From positions 35,687 to 99,686 of the forward strand of contig NZ_KI518105.1 of assembly GCF_000479045.1 (NCBI RefSeq): a DNA stretch of 64,000 bases, written 5' to 3'. The position numbers and the translations under genes are program-made. This DNA is from Cetobacterium somerae ATCC BAA-474 (GTDB lineage: Bacteria; Fusobacteriota; Fusobacteriia; Fusobacteriales; Fusobacteriaceae). The notes below the pieces were generated by a model that saw nothing but the letters and a program-made list of their open reading frames with translations, did not search any database and had not been told where the DNA came from. Within the stretch, counting starts at the first letter, position 1, and each line of letters begins with the position of its first letter. Shown here one piece after another: positions 56,123 to 64,000 of the stretch.

Positions 56123-58135
56123 ATGGAGGCAAAACAAAGGAAGATAATTGATTTATTTTCAGAGGCAAATACACAATTTACAATTCCAGTTTATCAAAGA
56201 AATTATAATTGGGAAGAAAAACAATGCAAAATATTATTAGATGACATAGTAACTCTAGCTAAAAATAAAGATATAATTTCTCATTTTGTGGGAAGCATTG
56301 TGTATATTCATGAAGGAGTTTATGCTTTAGGTGTAAAAGAGCTTAATATTATAGATGGACAACAAAGAATGACAACATTAACACTTCTATTTTTAGCAAT
56401 ATGCCATTCTTTTAAAAAAATTAATAGTGTGGCAATGTTTAATAGAACTTATAATAGATATATTATTGATGAGTATATTGAAAGAGATATTAAATTTAAA
56501 TTAATTCCACCAGAGGATAATTTAATTTTACTAGAGAATATAATAAATGAAAATAGCAGTAAGGTGGAAGAATTTAGAGATAGAAATATGGTTAAAAACT
56601 ATAGATTTTTTCTTGAAAGTTTAAAAGATTTGTCAGAAGATGAGTTAAAAGAAATTATTGTAGGAATTGAAAAATTAATTTATGTAGATATAGCTCTTGA
56701 AAAAGGAAAAGATGATCCACAAAAGATTTTTGAAAGTTTAAACTCTACAGGATTAGATCTTTCTCAAAGTGATTTAATAAGAAACTATATTTTAATGGAT
56801 TTAGAAAGAAGTGAACAAAATAAAATATATAAAGAAATTTGGGTTCCTATTGAAAATAGTTGTAAAATTTCAGATGGTTCAAAATTAAACTCATATGTTT
56901 CCGATTTTATAAGAGACTATTTAACATTAAAAAATAATAAGATACCCAATAAATCAAAGGTATTTGAGGTCTTTAAAGAGTTTTATTTAAAAGATAGTTG
57001 TATATTAAAAGAGATAAAGGAATATTCTGAATGCTATGCACTTATTTTAAAACCAATTGAAGAGAAAGATAAAGATGTTAGAAAGAAATTAAAATATTTA
57101 AAAGCACTAGATCAAACAGTTTTAAATCCTTTTTTAATGGGAATACTAAAAGATTATAGAGAAAAAACAGTTTCTAAAGATGAGTTGATTAAAATAGTGG
57201 ACTTATTAGAAAGTTATATTTGGAGAAGATATATTACAGGAGAACCATCTAATGCATTAAATAAAATATTTATGAGTTTATATTCCAAAATTGATAAGAA
57301 CAACTATTATAATTCATTTGCAGATATAATAATAAAACAAAATTTTCCTTTAGGTGAAGAGCTAAAATATCAATTAAAAGTAAAGCCAGTATATAAAGAT
57401 AGAAATAAAATAAACTATGTTTTTGAAAGACTAGAAAATTACTATCATAACGAACTTATTGATTTTGAAAATGAAAAAATAACTATAGAGCATATTTTTC
57501 CTCAAAATCCTGGAAAAGGGTGGCATGAAAATTTTAGCAATGAAGAGTTTGAACAGATGAATTCACTAAAAGATACAATATCTAATCTAACATTAACAGG
57601 AAGTAATTCTAATTTAGGAAATAAATCATTTTTAGATAAAAGAGATAACGAGCAACATGGCCACAAAAATAGTAAGCTTTATTTAAATAAATGGTTAGGA
57701 CAACAAGAAAAATGGAATATCTTGAAGTTAGATGAAAGGTTTGAAAATATTTTTGAAGATATTTTAAATATATGGCATAGACCATTTTTAGAAGCTGCAG
57801 TAGATGCAAAAGATTTAATCTTTTTTACTAAAGGACCTAGATCTTCAGGAAGTGGAAAGTTGAAAAACAATAGTTTTTTAGTTTTAAAAGGTAGTACAGC
57901 AAGTAAGGAGCAAACTGCAGGTATCGGAGTAAAGAATATAAAAATTATAGAAAAGTTACTAGATTTGAATATATTAAAGGAAGAGGATAATAAATATATT
58001 TTTGAAAAGGACTATCTATTTTCATCTCCTAGTACAGCAGCAAGGGTGGTTTTAGGTAGAAGTGCTAATGGATGGACTGAATGGAAAACTTTTGATGGGA
58101 AGCTATTAGATGAGTTTAGAGTAAAAGAGGATTAA
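56123..58135 (+). CDS. DUF262/HNH GmrSD-type restriction nuclease with DUF4357 tail
   Basis: The 670-residue protein has a ParB-like DUF262 domain with FTIPVYQRNYNW and the DGQQR motif (78-82), then an HNH (DUF1524) domain with EHIFPQN at 456-462. A C-terminal DUF4357 part follows (LVLKGSTASKEQ, GWTEWKTFDGKLL). This is the fused form of GmrS/GmrD, which cuts modified DNA in an NTP-dependent way; related to BrxU. Modified cytosine as target is inferred. It follows the YgjP gene by 30 bases with RBS near GGGGG. Confidence 0.9.
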   Translation: MEAKQRKIIDLFSEANTQFTIPVYQRNYNWEEKQCKILLDDIVTLAKNKDIISHFVGSIVYIHEGVYALGVKELNIIDGQQRMTTLTLLFLAICHSFKKINSVAMFNRTYNRYIIDEYIERDIKFKLIPPEDNLILLENIINENSSKVEEFRDRNMVKNYRFFLESLKDLSEDELKEIIVGIEKLIYVDIALEKGKDDPQKIFESLNSTGLDLSQSDLIRNYILMDLERSEQNKIYKEIWVPIENSCKISDGSKLNSYVSDFIRDYLTLKNNKIPNKSKVFEVFKEFYLKDSCILKEIKEYSECYALILKPIEEKDKDVRKKLKYLKALDQTVLNPFLMGILKDYREKTVSKDELIKIVDLLESYIWRRYITGEPSNALNKIFMSLYSKIDKNNYYNSFADIIIKQNFPLGEELKYQLKVKPVYKDRNKINYVFERLENYYHNELIDFENEKITIEHIFPQNPGKGWHENFSNEEFEQMNSLKDTISNLTLTGSNSNLGNKSFLDKRDNEQHGHKNSKLYLNKWLGQQEKWNILKLDERFENIFEDILNIWHRPFLEAAVDAKDLIFFTKGPRSSGSGKLKNNSFLVLKGSTASKEQTAGIGVKNIKIIEKLLDLNILKEEDNKYIFEKDYLFSSPSTAARVVLGRSANGWTEWKTFDGKLLDEFRVKED

Positions 58136-58289
58136 AAAAATATGACGAAGGTGTTTAAATAGATAATATGTTTGATTTTACAAACAAAAGAATTTTTCAA
58201 AGAGTTAAGTATAAAAAATATTATAATGATACTAAATATTGTGTGAATTTAAATTAATTATTTTGCAGTCAAAAATTAAGGAGGTAAAG

Positions 58290-59174
58290 ATGTTTGCATT
58301 AAATTCAAACAATGAAATTATTCATATAAAAAATGCTTTAGTTAAAACAGATTATTATTGTGGAAATTGTGGAAGTGTATTAAGAGTTAGAAATGGTACA
58401 ATTAAAATTAAACATTTTTATCATCTATCAAAAGATTGTGGAGATAAAGGAGAAAGTCTTATTCATAGGTATTGGAAAGAATATTTTTCAATCTTAAAAG
58501 AATTTGAAAAATATCATATAGTTGCGTCAAGAACAGAAGTACATCTATTAAAAGGAACTTATATTCCTGATATAGTTTTAAAAACAGATAAAGGAACTTA
58601 CATAATTATAGAAATTTGTTATAAAAATCCTAAAACTAATGAATATTTTGAAAAATATAAAAAGTTATCACAATTGGAAAAAGTTTATGAGATTAAAGTT
58701 GATTTTGATAAAATTATAGATACTATAACGTTATATGATAAATTTGAATTTGAAAATTTATATAAGGAACTTGAAGTAGCCAAAAATTATTTAATAAATT
58801 ATTCAAAAGATGGTGGAATAGCATATACACAAGAAATGTATCATCCAATTGAAATTTATTTAAGTTTACATAAAGAGATGAACATGATTTATAGATGGAG
58901 TTATAATCCTGAAACTAAAAAAAAGTATAAGTATCCTTATAAAAACTCAATAATTTGTACAAAAGTAAAAATTTATTTAAAAAAATATACAAAATTTTAT
59001 GGAGCTATAGCTACAGATTCTTTTTATGTTAACATTTATAATGAAAGAGAACTTATAGAGAATGTTTATAAAGGTGAATTGGGTGATCTTTATATTAAAA
59101 TTCCTGGATATGAAAATGAAATAAGAGTATGTGCATATGTTTTAGATAAAAAATATTTTATGAAAAATATTTAA
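58290..59174 (+). CDS. CoiA-like nuclease with N-terminal zinc-ribbon
   Basis: The 294-residue protein has a zinc-ribbon-like start (C24, C27, then H42/H45/C50 in KHFYHLSKDC) and a PD-(D/E)xK-like core: D94 in YIPDIVL and E108 in IIIEICYK, with Cys in place of the usual Gln or Lys at 110. CoiA proteins are competence or restriction-like nucleases. ATG 58290 follows GGAGG; an earlier in-frame GTG is less likely. It closes the island. A defensive role is inferred from location only. Confidence 0.75.
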   Translation: MFALNSNNEIIHIKNALVKTDYYCGNCGSVLRVRNGTIKIKHFYHLSKDCGDKGESLIHRYWKEYFSILKEFEKYHIVASRTEVHLLKGTYIPDIVLKTDKGTYIIIEICYKNPKTNEYFEKYKKLSQLEKVYEIKVDFDKIIDTITLYDKFEFENLYKELEVAKNYLINYSKDGGIAYTQEMYHPIEIYLSLHKEMNMIYRWSYNPETKKKYKYPYKNSIICTKVKIYLKKYTKFYGAIATDSFYVNIYNERELIENVYKGELGDLYIKIPGYENEIRVCAYVLDKKYFMKNI

Positions 59175-59196
59175 TTAGGTTTATTTTCATTTTAAA

Positions 59197-59224
59197 ATAA
59201 AAAAGCCCGAAAGGGCTTTTTTAT
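59197..59224. terminator. Bidirectional terminator closing the island
   Basis: AAAAAGCCC and GGGCTTTTTT flank GAAA in a symmetrical hairpin with A- and T-runs on both sides, serving both convergent genes. Confidence 0.92.
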
Positions 59225-59233
59225 CTATAAAAT

Positions 59234-60106
59234 TTATATATTATTATATAAATCAGCTTTTCCTAAACAATTAAATAATCCTAATTTATGTTTAACAACT
59301 TTTTTTCCTTCTTCTATTGCTTCTGGAAATATTAATAACGGTTCTAGTGCTGTTTCATTATTTCTTAATACTTCTCTTGTCTTTTGGAAAAAAGCATTTT
59401 TAATATCACTCGATATATTAACTTTACATACTCCTAATTGAACTGCTTCTTCTATTTCGTTGTCTGGATTTGCAGATCCACCATGTAAAACTAAAGGTAT
59501 ATTTATTTCATTTTTTATCTCTTTTAATAGTTCTAGGTTTAACTCTGGTTTCATCCATTTTGGATATAAACCGTGAGAAGTTCCAATAGCAACAGCTAAA
59601 GTATCTACTCCAGTTCTCTCAACTAATTCTTTAGCTTTTTTAGGATCTGTATAAATTATTTCACTAGCTCCACCTTCTGCTGAATTTCCTAAATTTCCTA
59701 TTGTCCCTAATTCAGCTTCTACAGATATATTTAATGGTTTAGCTATATCTACAATTTCTTTAGTTAACTTTACATTATCTTCGAAATCTAGATGAGATCC
59801 ATCTATCATAACAGAAGTAAATCCACATTTAACTGCTCTTAAAATCTGATTTTTATTAGAACCATGATCCATATGTAAAACAACTGGTACTTTACTATTT
59901 GTAGCTCTAGTTTTTACATATTCTACAAATTCATCTGTTAAATATTCTAATTCATCTGGGTGAATTGCTAAAATAATAGGTGAATTATTTTTTTCACACT
60001 CTTCTAAAGCTACTTTTAGTAACTCCGCACTTCCAATATTGTATGCACCTACCGCAAAATTGTTTTGTTGAGCCACACTTAATAAGTCCTTCATATTTAC
60101 TAGCAT
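59234..60106 (-). CDS. Class II ketose-bisphosphate aldolase
   Basis: The 290-residue enzyme belongs to the FbaA/KbaY/GatY group of zinc aldolases that split ketose 1,6-bisphosphates to triose phosphates. Zinc ligands lie in VVLHMDHGSN, AELGTIGN, IGTSHGLYP and LVLHGGSA. It is encoded last in a fructose-type PTS operon, so its substrate is probably the phosphosugar produced by that PTS, or a derivative. RBS AGGAGG. Confidence 0.92.
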   Translation of the reverse strand: MLVNMKDLLSVAQQNNFAVGAYNIGSAELLKVALEECEKNNSPIILAIHPDELEYLTDEFVEYVKTRATNSKVPVVLHMDHGSNKNQILRAVKCGFTSVMIDGSHLDFEDNVKLTKEIVDIAKPLNISVEAELGTIGNLGNSAEGGASEIIYTDPKKAKELVERTGVDTLAVAIGTSHGLYPKWMKPELNLELLKEIKNEINIPLVLHGGSANPDNEIEEAVQLGVCKVNISSDIKNAFFQKTREVLRNNETALEPLLIFPEAIEEGKKVVKHKLGLFNCLGKADLYNNI

Positions 60107-60126
60107 TTTTATTCCTCCTATTTATT

Positions 60127-61194
60127 TTAAATTGTTTCAATATTAAAATCATCAAGTTCTATGTCTTGTTCTATAATAAGCTCTCCTTCATCTTCTTCAC
60201 TTGGAACCTTTTTAGAAATCGATAATACTAATGCTGTCGTTATACTTCCTATTGATAATGCTGCTACAAATCCTAAAGGATTCTCTACAAAAGGTATTAT
60301 AAATACTCCACCAGAAGGAATAGATGAACCTACATCCCATAGCATCGATAATCCTCCACCAATCATACCACCAGCTACACTCGCAGCTATAACTCTAAAT
60401 GGATCTCTTGCTGCAATTGGTATAACACCCTCTGTTATCATACATAATCCCATTGGAAATGCAACTTTTGTACCTTCTATTTCAGCTTTTGTATATTTAT
60501 GCTTAGTAAGTAGAACTGAAAGGCCTAACCCTATCGGTGGAATCATCGCAACCATAACTTTTACAGCTTCTGGTCCATAAATACCATTTAAAATTAATCC
60601 ATCTGCGAATATTGAAGCAGTTTTATTAACAGGACCACCAAAATCAAATCCAACCATACCACCTATAATAGCTCCTGTTATAAATTTAGCTTTTCCATCT
60701 AAAGAAGTTAAAAATTCTAATAGAAAACTTTGAAGAGCAACTATAGGAATTCCTATTATAAAATATGCTCCTAATCCACAAACAACCATTGAAATTAAAG
60801 GAATTAGCATTACTGGAACTAGCCCCTCCATAGTTTTAGGAACTTTTAAATTTTTCTTTAACCATAAAACAAAGAATCCAACAACAAATCCAAATAAGAT
60901 TCCACCTAAAAATCCTGCTTTTATTTCATTTGCTAAATAACCTAATACAAGTCCTGGTGCTATACCTGGTTTATCTGCAATTGAATATGCTATAGATGCA
61001 CAAAATACTGGTACTAATAATGTCATTCCATAAACACCTAAATTAACCAATACTTCACTTATTTTTGTTTCAATTCCAAACCTAGGTATTATTTGTCCTA
61101 TCGCTATACATAATCCTGCTGCAACAACCAAAGGAAGCATGAAAGAAATTCCTGTTAATAAATGTTTCTTTATTTGCAAATCTTTTAATTTCAT
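60127..61194 (-). CDS. PTS fructose-type EIIC
   Basis: The 355-residue membrane permease has about ten hydrophobic segments and EIIC-Fru motifs: HLLTGISFMLPLVVAAG, GFDFGGPVNKTA and MITEGVIPIAARDP (ITEGAIPFAA-like). It carries sugar across the inner membrane while EIIB phosphorylates it. Separate EIIA, EIIB and EIIC genes precede it on the same strand. Fructose or a related ketose is likely; the exact sugar is unknown. Confidence 0.93.
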   Translation of the reverse strand: MKLKDLQIKKHLLTGISFMLPLVVAAGLCIAIGQIIPRFGIETKISEVLVNLGVYGMTLLVPVFCASIAYSIADKPGIAPGLVLGYLANEIKAGFLGGILFGFVVGFFVLWLKKNLKVPKTMEGLVPVMLIPLISMVVCGLGAYFIIGIPIVALQSFLLEFLTSLDGKAKFITGAIIGGMVGFDFGGPVNKTASIFADGLILNGIYGPEAVKVMVAMIPPIGLGLSVLLTKHKYTKAEIEGTKVAFPMGLCMITEGVIPIAARDPFRVIAASVAGGMIGGGLSMLWDVGSSIPSGGVFIIPFVENPLGFVAALSIGSITTALVLSISKKVPSEEDEGELIIEQDIELDDFNIETI

Positions 61195-61205
61195 TTTGAA
61201 CCTCC

Positions 61206-61517
61206 TTAAAAGTTTTTGTATGCATCCTCTAATTTCTCAAATAATTTAACTGTTCCCTTTATTGCGACATTTGTTGGAACTTTTATTAATTTTTTGCCTT
61301 TAAATCTATCTACACCTATTTTGATATCTGCTGCTATAACTACAAAATCAGCATTATTTATTTGACATTCTGTTAAAACACTTTCTGCACCCATAGATCC
61401 TTGGGTTTCAATAAATACCTCATGCCCTCTTTCTTTTCCTACACTAAGAAGTTTTTTTTGAGCCATAAATGTATGAGCTATTCCTGCGGTACATGCACAA
61501 ATTCCTACTATTTTCAT
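61206..61517 (-). CDS. PTS fructose-type EIIB
   Basis: The 103-residue domain has the phosphocysteine motif in GICACTAGIAHTFMA, with C9 as likely acceptor (CTAGIAHT for the usual CPTGIAHT). It takes phosphate from EIIA (next gene upstream, 3-base gap) and passes it to the sugar in EIIC. The gene is 11 bases before EIIC. Confidence 0.95.
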   Translation of the reverse strand: MKIVGICACTAGIAHTFMAQKKLLSVGKERGHEVFIETQGSMGAESVLTECQINNADFVVIAADIKIGVDRFKGKKLIKVPTNVAIKGTVKLFEKLEDAYKNF

Positions 61518-61520
61518 AAT

Positions 61521-61973
61521 TCACCACTCCTTACCTAAAATTTTTATTATTTCATTTTTATCTTGTACTTCTTTTAAAAACTTTACATTCTCATCTTCTG
61601 CTAAATTACCTGCCACTTTTGATAATATTTTTATATGTGTATCATTTTTATCTTCTAAAGTTACAGCAAATAAAACTATTAAATCAACAGGATCTCCATC
61701 TAAAGTTTCCCATTCTATTGGATGCTTTAATCTTGCCACAGCTAACGAAGTATTTTTAACCCCCATAGATTTTCCATGTGGTATAGCTAATCCACTTTCT
61801 AATCCAGTTATTCCTTGGCTTTCTCTTTTAAAAATATCTTCTATAAAAATATTCTTATTCACTAGATCTCCTGTCTTTTCTAAAGAATTAGCTAATATAT
61901 TAATAATGTCTTCTTTATTCTTTGATTCTATATTCAAATGAATATTATCTTCTTTTAATATTTTTCGTATCAT
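61521..61973 (-). CDS. PTS fructose/mannitol-type EIIA
   Basis: The 150-residue domain has the phosphohistidine motif GLAIPHGKS with H66. It is the first gene of the PTS operon, receiving phosphate from HPr. RBS GGAGGT lies before ATG on the minus strand. It is divergent from a PRD regulator with an inverted repeat between them. Confidence 0.95.
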   Translation of the reverse strand: MIRKILKEDNIHLNIESKNKEDIINILANSLEKTGDLVNKNIFIEDIFKRESQGITGLESGLAIPHGKSMGVKNTSLAVARLKHPIEWETLDGDPVDLIVLFAVTLEDKNDTHIKILSKVAGNLAEDENVKFLKEVQDKNEIIKILGKEW

Positions 61974-62004
61974 ATTTCATTACCTCCGTAACCTTTTGTA
62001 ATAT

Positions 62005-62028
62005 AAGTGTATAATATAACGAACACTT
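62005..62028. promoter_or_regulatory. Inverted repeat between the PTS operon and its regulator
   Basis: AAGTGT (62005-62010) and ACACTT (62023-62028) flank 12 AT-rich bases that include a TATTATAC -10-like element for the PTS operon. It is a candidate operator for the divergent regulator. Confidence 0.45.
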
Positions 62029-62125
62029 TTAAAAGATAAAAAACATTTCTTTTTTTTTTGAAACATTTTTTACTTTTTTGTTTTTAATTTAAGTGGTATA
62101 CTTTTTATACTTGGAGGTGATTCTT

Positions 62126-64000
62126 ATGAGTCTTAATTTTAAACATTTTGAATTAATAGAAATGCTTCAACAAAACTGTTCTTTTCAAGAAATTATAAAA
62201 AAATCTAATCTTTCAGAAAGAAATATTAGATATCAAATTGATGAACTAAATGATGAATTAAAATCAGATTATAAAATTAAAGTTAATAAAAATGATATAA
62301 CTTTGAATAATAATTTCTCTTGTCTTCATGACATATTTAAAAATTTTGAGAAAATTTTTTATTCATACTCCTCACAAGAAAGAATTGACCTTATTATTTT
62401 TAAGACTCTTTTAAAGAAAGAGTCTATTAATATAAATAGACTTTCCAAAGAATTAGATATAACAAAACCTACTCTTAGAAATGATTTAAAAAAATTAAAA
62501 ATATACTTAGAAAAGTTTAATATTAATATTATTCAAAAAGAAAATTCAATTTATATTTTAAAATATAATGACTTAGATCTATGTTACTTCTTATCTTCGT
62601 ATCTTAATAAATATGAAAATCTTGCTTTTAACAATTTTGCACTAAAAAAAATGAGTTTCTTTAATCTGCAAATACATGATTTATTTCTAGAATTTTTCTC
62701 TGATTCATATGAAACTCTTAAAAATATAAGAAAAAATTTTTCTTATACTATATCTGATAATAGCTTAAATTTATTTTTTTGTTTTTTAATTGGAATTATA
62801 AAATTTTGTCCAAAGCTTTACTTTAAAACAAATCAAGATTTTTATTTAAATAGTTTTGAATATATTGAAATTATTTCTAAAATGAATGAATTTTCACAAA
62901 ATCAAAAATTAGTAATAACTGATTTTTTAATTGGATTATCTTATACTAAGAGTAATCCATTAATTATTTTTAATAATTGGATAAACATTGAAATTGAAAT
63001 TTATAAATCTATTGTTAGTTTTTCAAAATCTTACTCTATTAATCTAATCCATGATAAAATTCTTATGAATGAACTTATAAACCACATAAAACCAATGATT
63101 TATAGAAGCTCTAAAAAAATATTTCTAGAAAATTCTATCTATAATGAAATTGTAGAAATCTATGAAAATCTTTTTTATACTATAAAATCTAGCTTTAATA
63201 ATTTAGAAAGAAATCTAAACTTTATAATAAGTAATGAAGAAATTGCTTTTATAACTCTTATGTTTCATAGAGCTTTAGAAAGAAACTCCCTAAAAAAACC
63301 TATAAAAAAAATTGCGATTATTTGTAATTACGGACTTAGTGCATCTAAATTTTTAGAAGATCGTTTAAATAATACATTCTATATTGAAACTACTAAGACA
63401 TTTTCTTTAAATGAATTTTATAATCTAGATTTTTCATATTTTGATTTAATTATTACAACAATTAATCTAAGAAATCATTCTTGTAATATTCCTTTAGTCA
63501 AAGTAAGTCCTTTGCTAAATGAAAAAGATATTAAAAGTTTAAAACAATTTAATTTTAAAAAACAACGAGAAAAAATATGCTTTGACTCTTTTGTTAAAGA
63601 TTTAAAAAATAATAACCTAAATTTTGATAAAAATAAGCTTAAAGATTTTATTTTTAATAATTATTCAAATTTTTTTATTGAAAATGATAACGCTAAAAGC
63701 TTTGATAATAATTTTATCGAAAAAGATTTATTTAGTTATGGTAATTGTAAGGATATTAGTGAGGCAATTACTCTATCCTGTAAACCTCTTTTAGAAAAAA
63801 ATTATATAAATAAATCTTATTTAGAATCATTAATATCTCCAATAAGTTTAAATAATCCAAATCTTTTTATTGGAAAAACAACTATTTTTCCTCATGCTGT
63901 AAATAATAATAATGTTTTTTCAACAAAATTTTCATTCTTAAAATTAAAAGAACCAATTGTTATAAATAAAAATAAATGTAATTTTATAATTACCTTTTGT
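62126..64000 (+). CDS. BglG/MtlR-family PRD regulator (3' end outside window)
   Basis: The frame is open from ATG 62126 to the last base, 625 codons, with no stop. RBS GGAGGTGA precedes the start. The N-terminus holds helix-turn-helix segments (IIKKSNLSERNIRYQIDEL and SKELDITKPTLRNDLKKL). PRD domains follow in the middle (NHIKPMIYR), then an EIIB-like part with ICNYGLSASKFLEDRL, and an EIIA-like part with GKTTIFPHAV near the end. This is the layout of MtlR/ManR activators. It probably activates the divergent fructose-type PTS operon under PTS phosphorylation control. Confidence 0.9.
   Translation, partial: MSLNFKHFELIEMLQQNCSFQEIIKKSNLSERNIRYQIDELNDELKSDYKIKVNKNDITLNNNFSCLHDIFKNFEKIFYSYSSQERIDLIIFKTLLKKESININRLSKELDITKPTLRNDLKKLKIYLEKFNINIIQKENSIYILKYNDLDLCYFLSSYLNKYENLAFNNFALKKMSFFNLQIHDLFLEFFSDSYETLKNIRKNFSYTISDNSLNLFFCFLIGIIKFCPKLYFKTNQDFYLNSFEYIEIISKMNEFSQNQKLVITDFLIGLSYTKSNPLIIFNNWINIEIEIYKSIVSFSKSYSINLIHDKILMNELINHIKPMIYRSSKKIFLENSIYNEIVEIYENLFYTIKSSFNNLERNLNFIISNEEIAFITLMFHRALERNSLKKPIKKIAIICNYGLSASKFLEDRLNNTFYIETTKTFSLNEFYNLDFSYFDLIITTINLRNHSCNIPLVKVSPLLNEKDIKSLKQFNFKKQREKICFDSFVKDLKNNNLNFDKNKLKDFIFNNYSNFFIENDNAKSFDNNFIEKDLFSYGNCKDISEAITLSCKPLLEKNYINKSYLESLISPISLNNPNLFIGKTTIFPHAVNNNNVFSTKFSFLKLKEPIVINKNKCNFIITFC

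Noticed and set aside
47665..59200. Prophage, integrase, IS or att repeats flanking the defence island
   Set aside because: No transposase, integrase or matching terminal repeats were seen in the window; the island may have been acquired by recombination, but this is not shown.
1..64000. tRNA genes and CRISPR arrays
   Set aside because: No cloverleaf with conserved T-loop sequence and no regularly spaced repeats were recognised on reading both strands.

Overview
The window is very AT-rich, single-chromosome bacterial DNA with strong AGGAGG-type ribosome binding sites and compact operons. Base composition, gene content and order (dnaG-rpoD with a second sigma-like gene, L27 with a cleavable leader plus Prp protease, 2-aminoethylphosphonate genes, no respiratory chain, Hcp/rubredoxin) suggest an anaerobic member of the Fusobacteriota, Fusobacterium/Cetobacterium-like. 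This is inference; no species marker was read.

Layout. 1-9224: end of a TetR-like regulator, an atypical NtrC-type response regulator with a PpiD/SurA-like chaperone, then dnaG-rpoD, a divergent sigma-70 paralogue, a Nif3-like protein and a TPM-like membrane protein whose last codons overlap RNase P RNA. 9213-15052: rnpB, a YwqK-like lipoprotein, the rplU-prp-rpmA operon with a structured leader, and on the minus strand lepA and an MprF-like synthase. 15095-31900: small metabolic and stress units: YhcH, YoaK, thioredoxin-like, ABC exporter plus peptide-type binding protein, patatin, M20 amidohydrolase, AbgT transporter, ZIP transporter, DUF305 and Met/His-rich periplasmic proteins, Hcp with a rubredoxin gene of only 52 codons, MscS, ClC.

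31936-39871 (minus) is a complete 2-aminoethylphosphonate (AEP) uptake and degradation locus: binding protein, ATPase, fused permease, PhnX, a PbfA-like class III PLP enzyme, PhnW and a DeoR-family regulator. A 21-bp motif with two GTAAAA half-sites 11 bp apart lies upstream of both transcription units and is a candidate operator. At 40064 a small thioredoxin-fold gene carries an in-frame TGA directly after its active-site Cys, followed by a SECIS-like hairpin: a candidate selenoprotein. Next come a periplasm-sensing GGDEF-EAL protein, a CuA-type cupredoxin, and a preQ1-I-type riboswitch controlling a nucleoside hydrolase and a YhhQ queuosine-precursor transporter, which looks like a queuosine salvage unit.

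47882-59174 is a defence island: type I restriction-modification hsdM-hsdS and hsdR, with a two-gene Kiwa-like system (KwaA membrane protein, KwaB/DUF4868) between hsdS and hsdR, then a YgjP metalloprotease, a DUF262/HNH GmrSD-type nuclease and a CoiA-like nuclease. 59234-64000 is a fructose-type PTS (EIIA, EIIB, EIIC) with a class II aldolase on the minus strand, divergent from a BglG/MtlR-type PRD regulator cut by the window end.

The observations most worth checking are the TGA-containing thioredoxin-like gene, the queuosine riboswitch unit, the Kiwa insertion in the type I locus, and the AEP operator pair.
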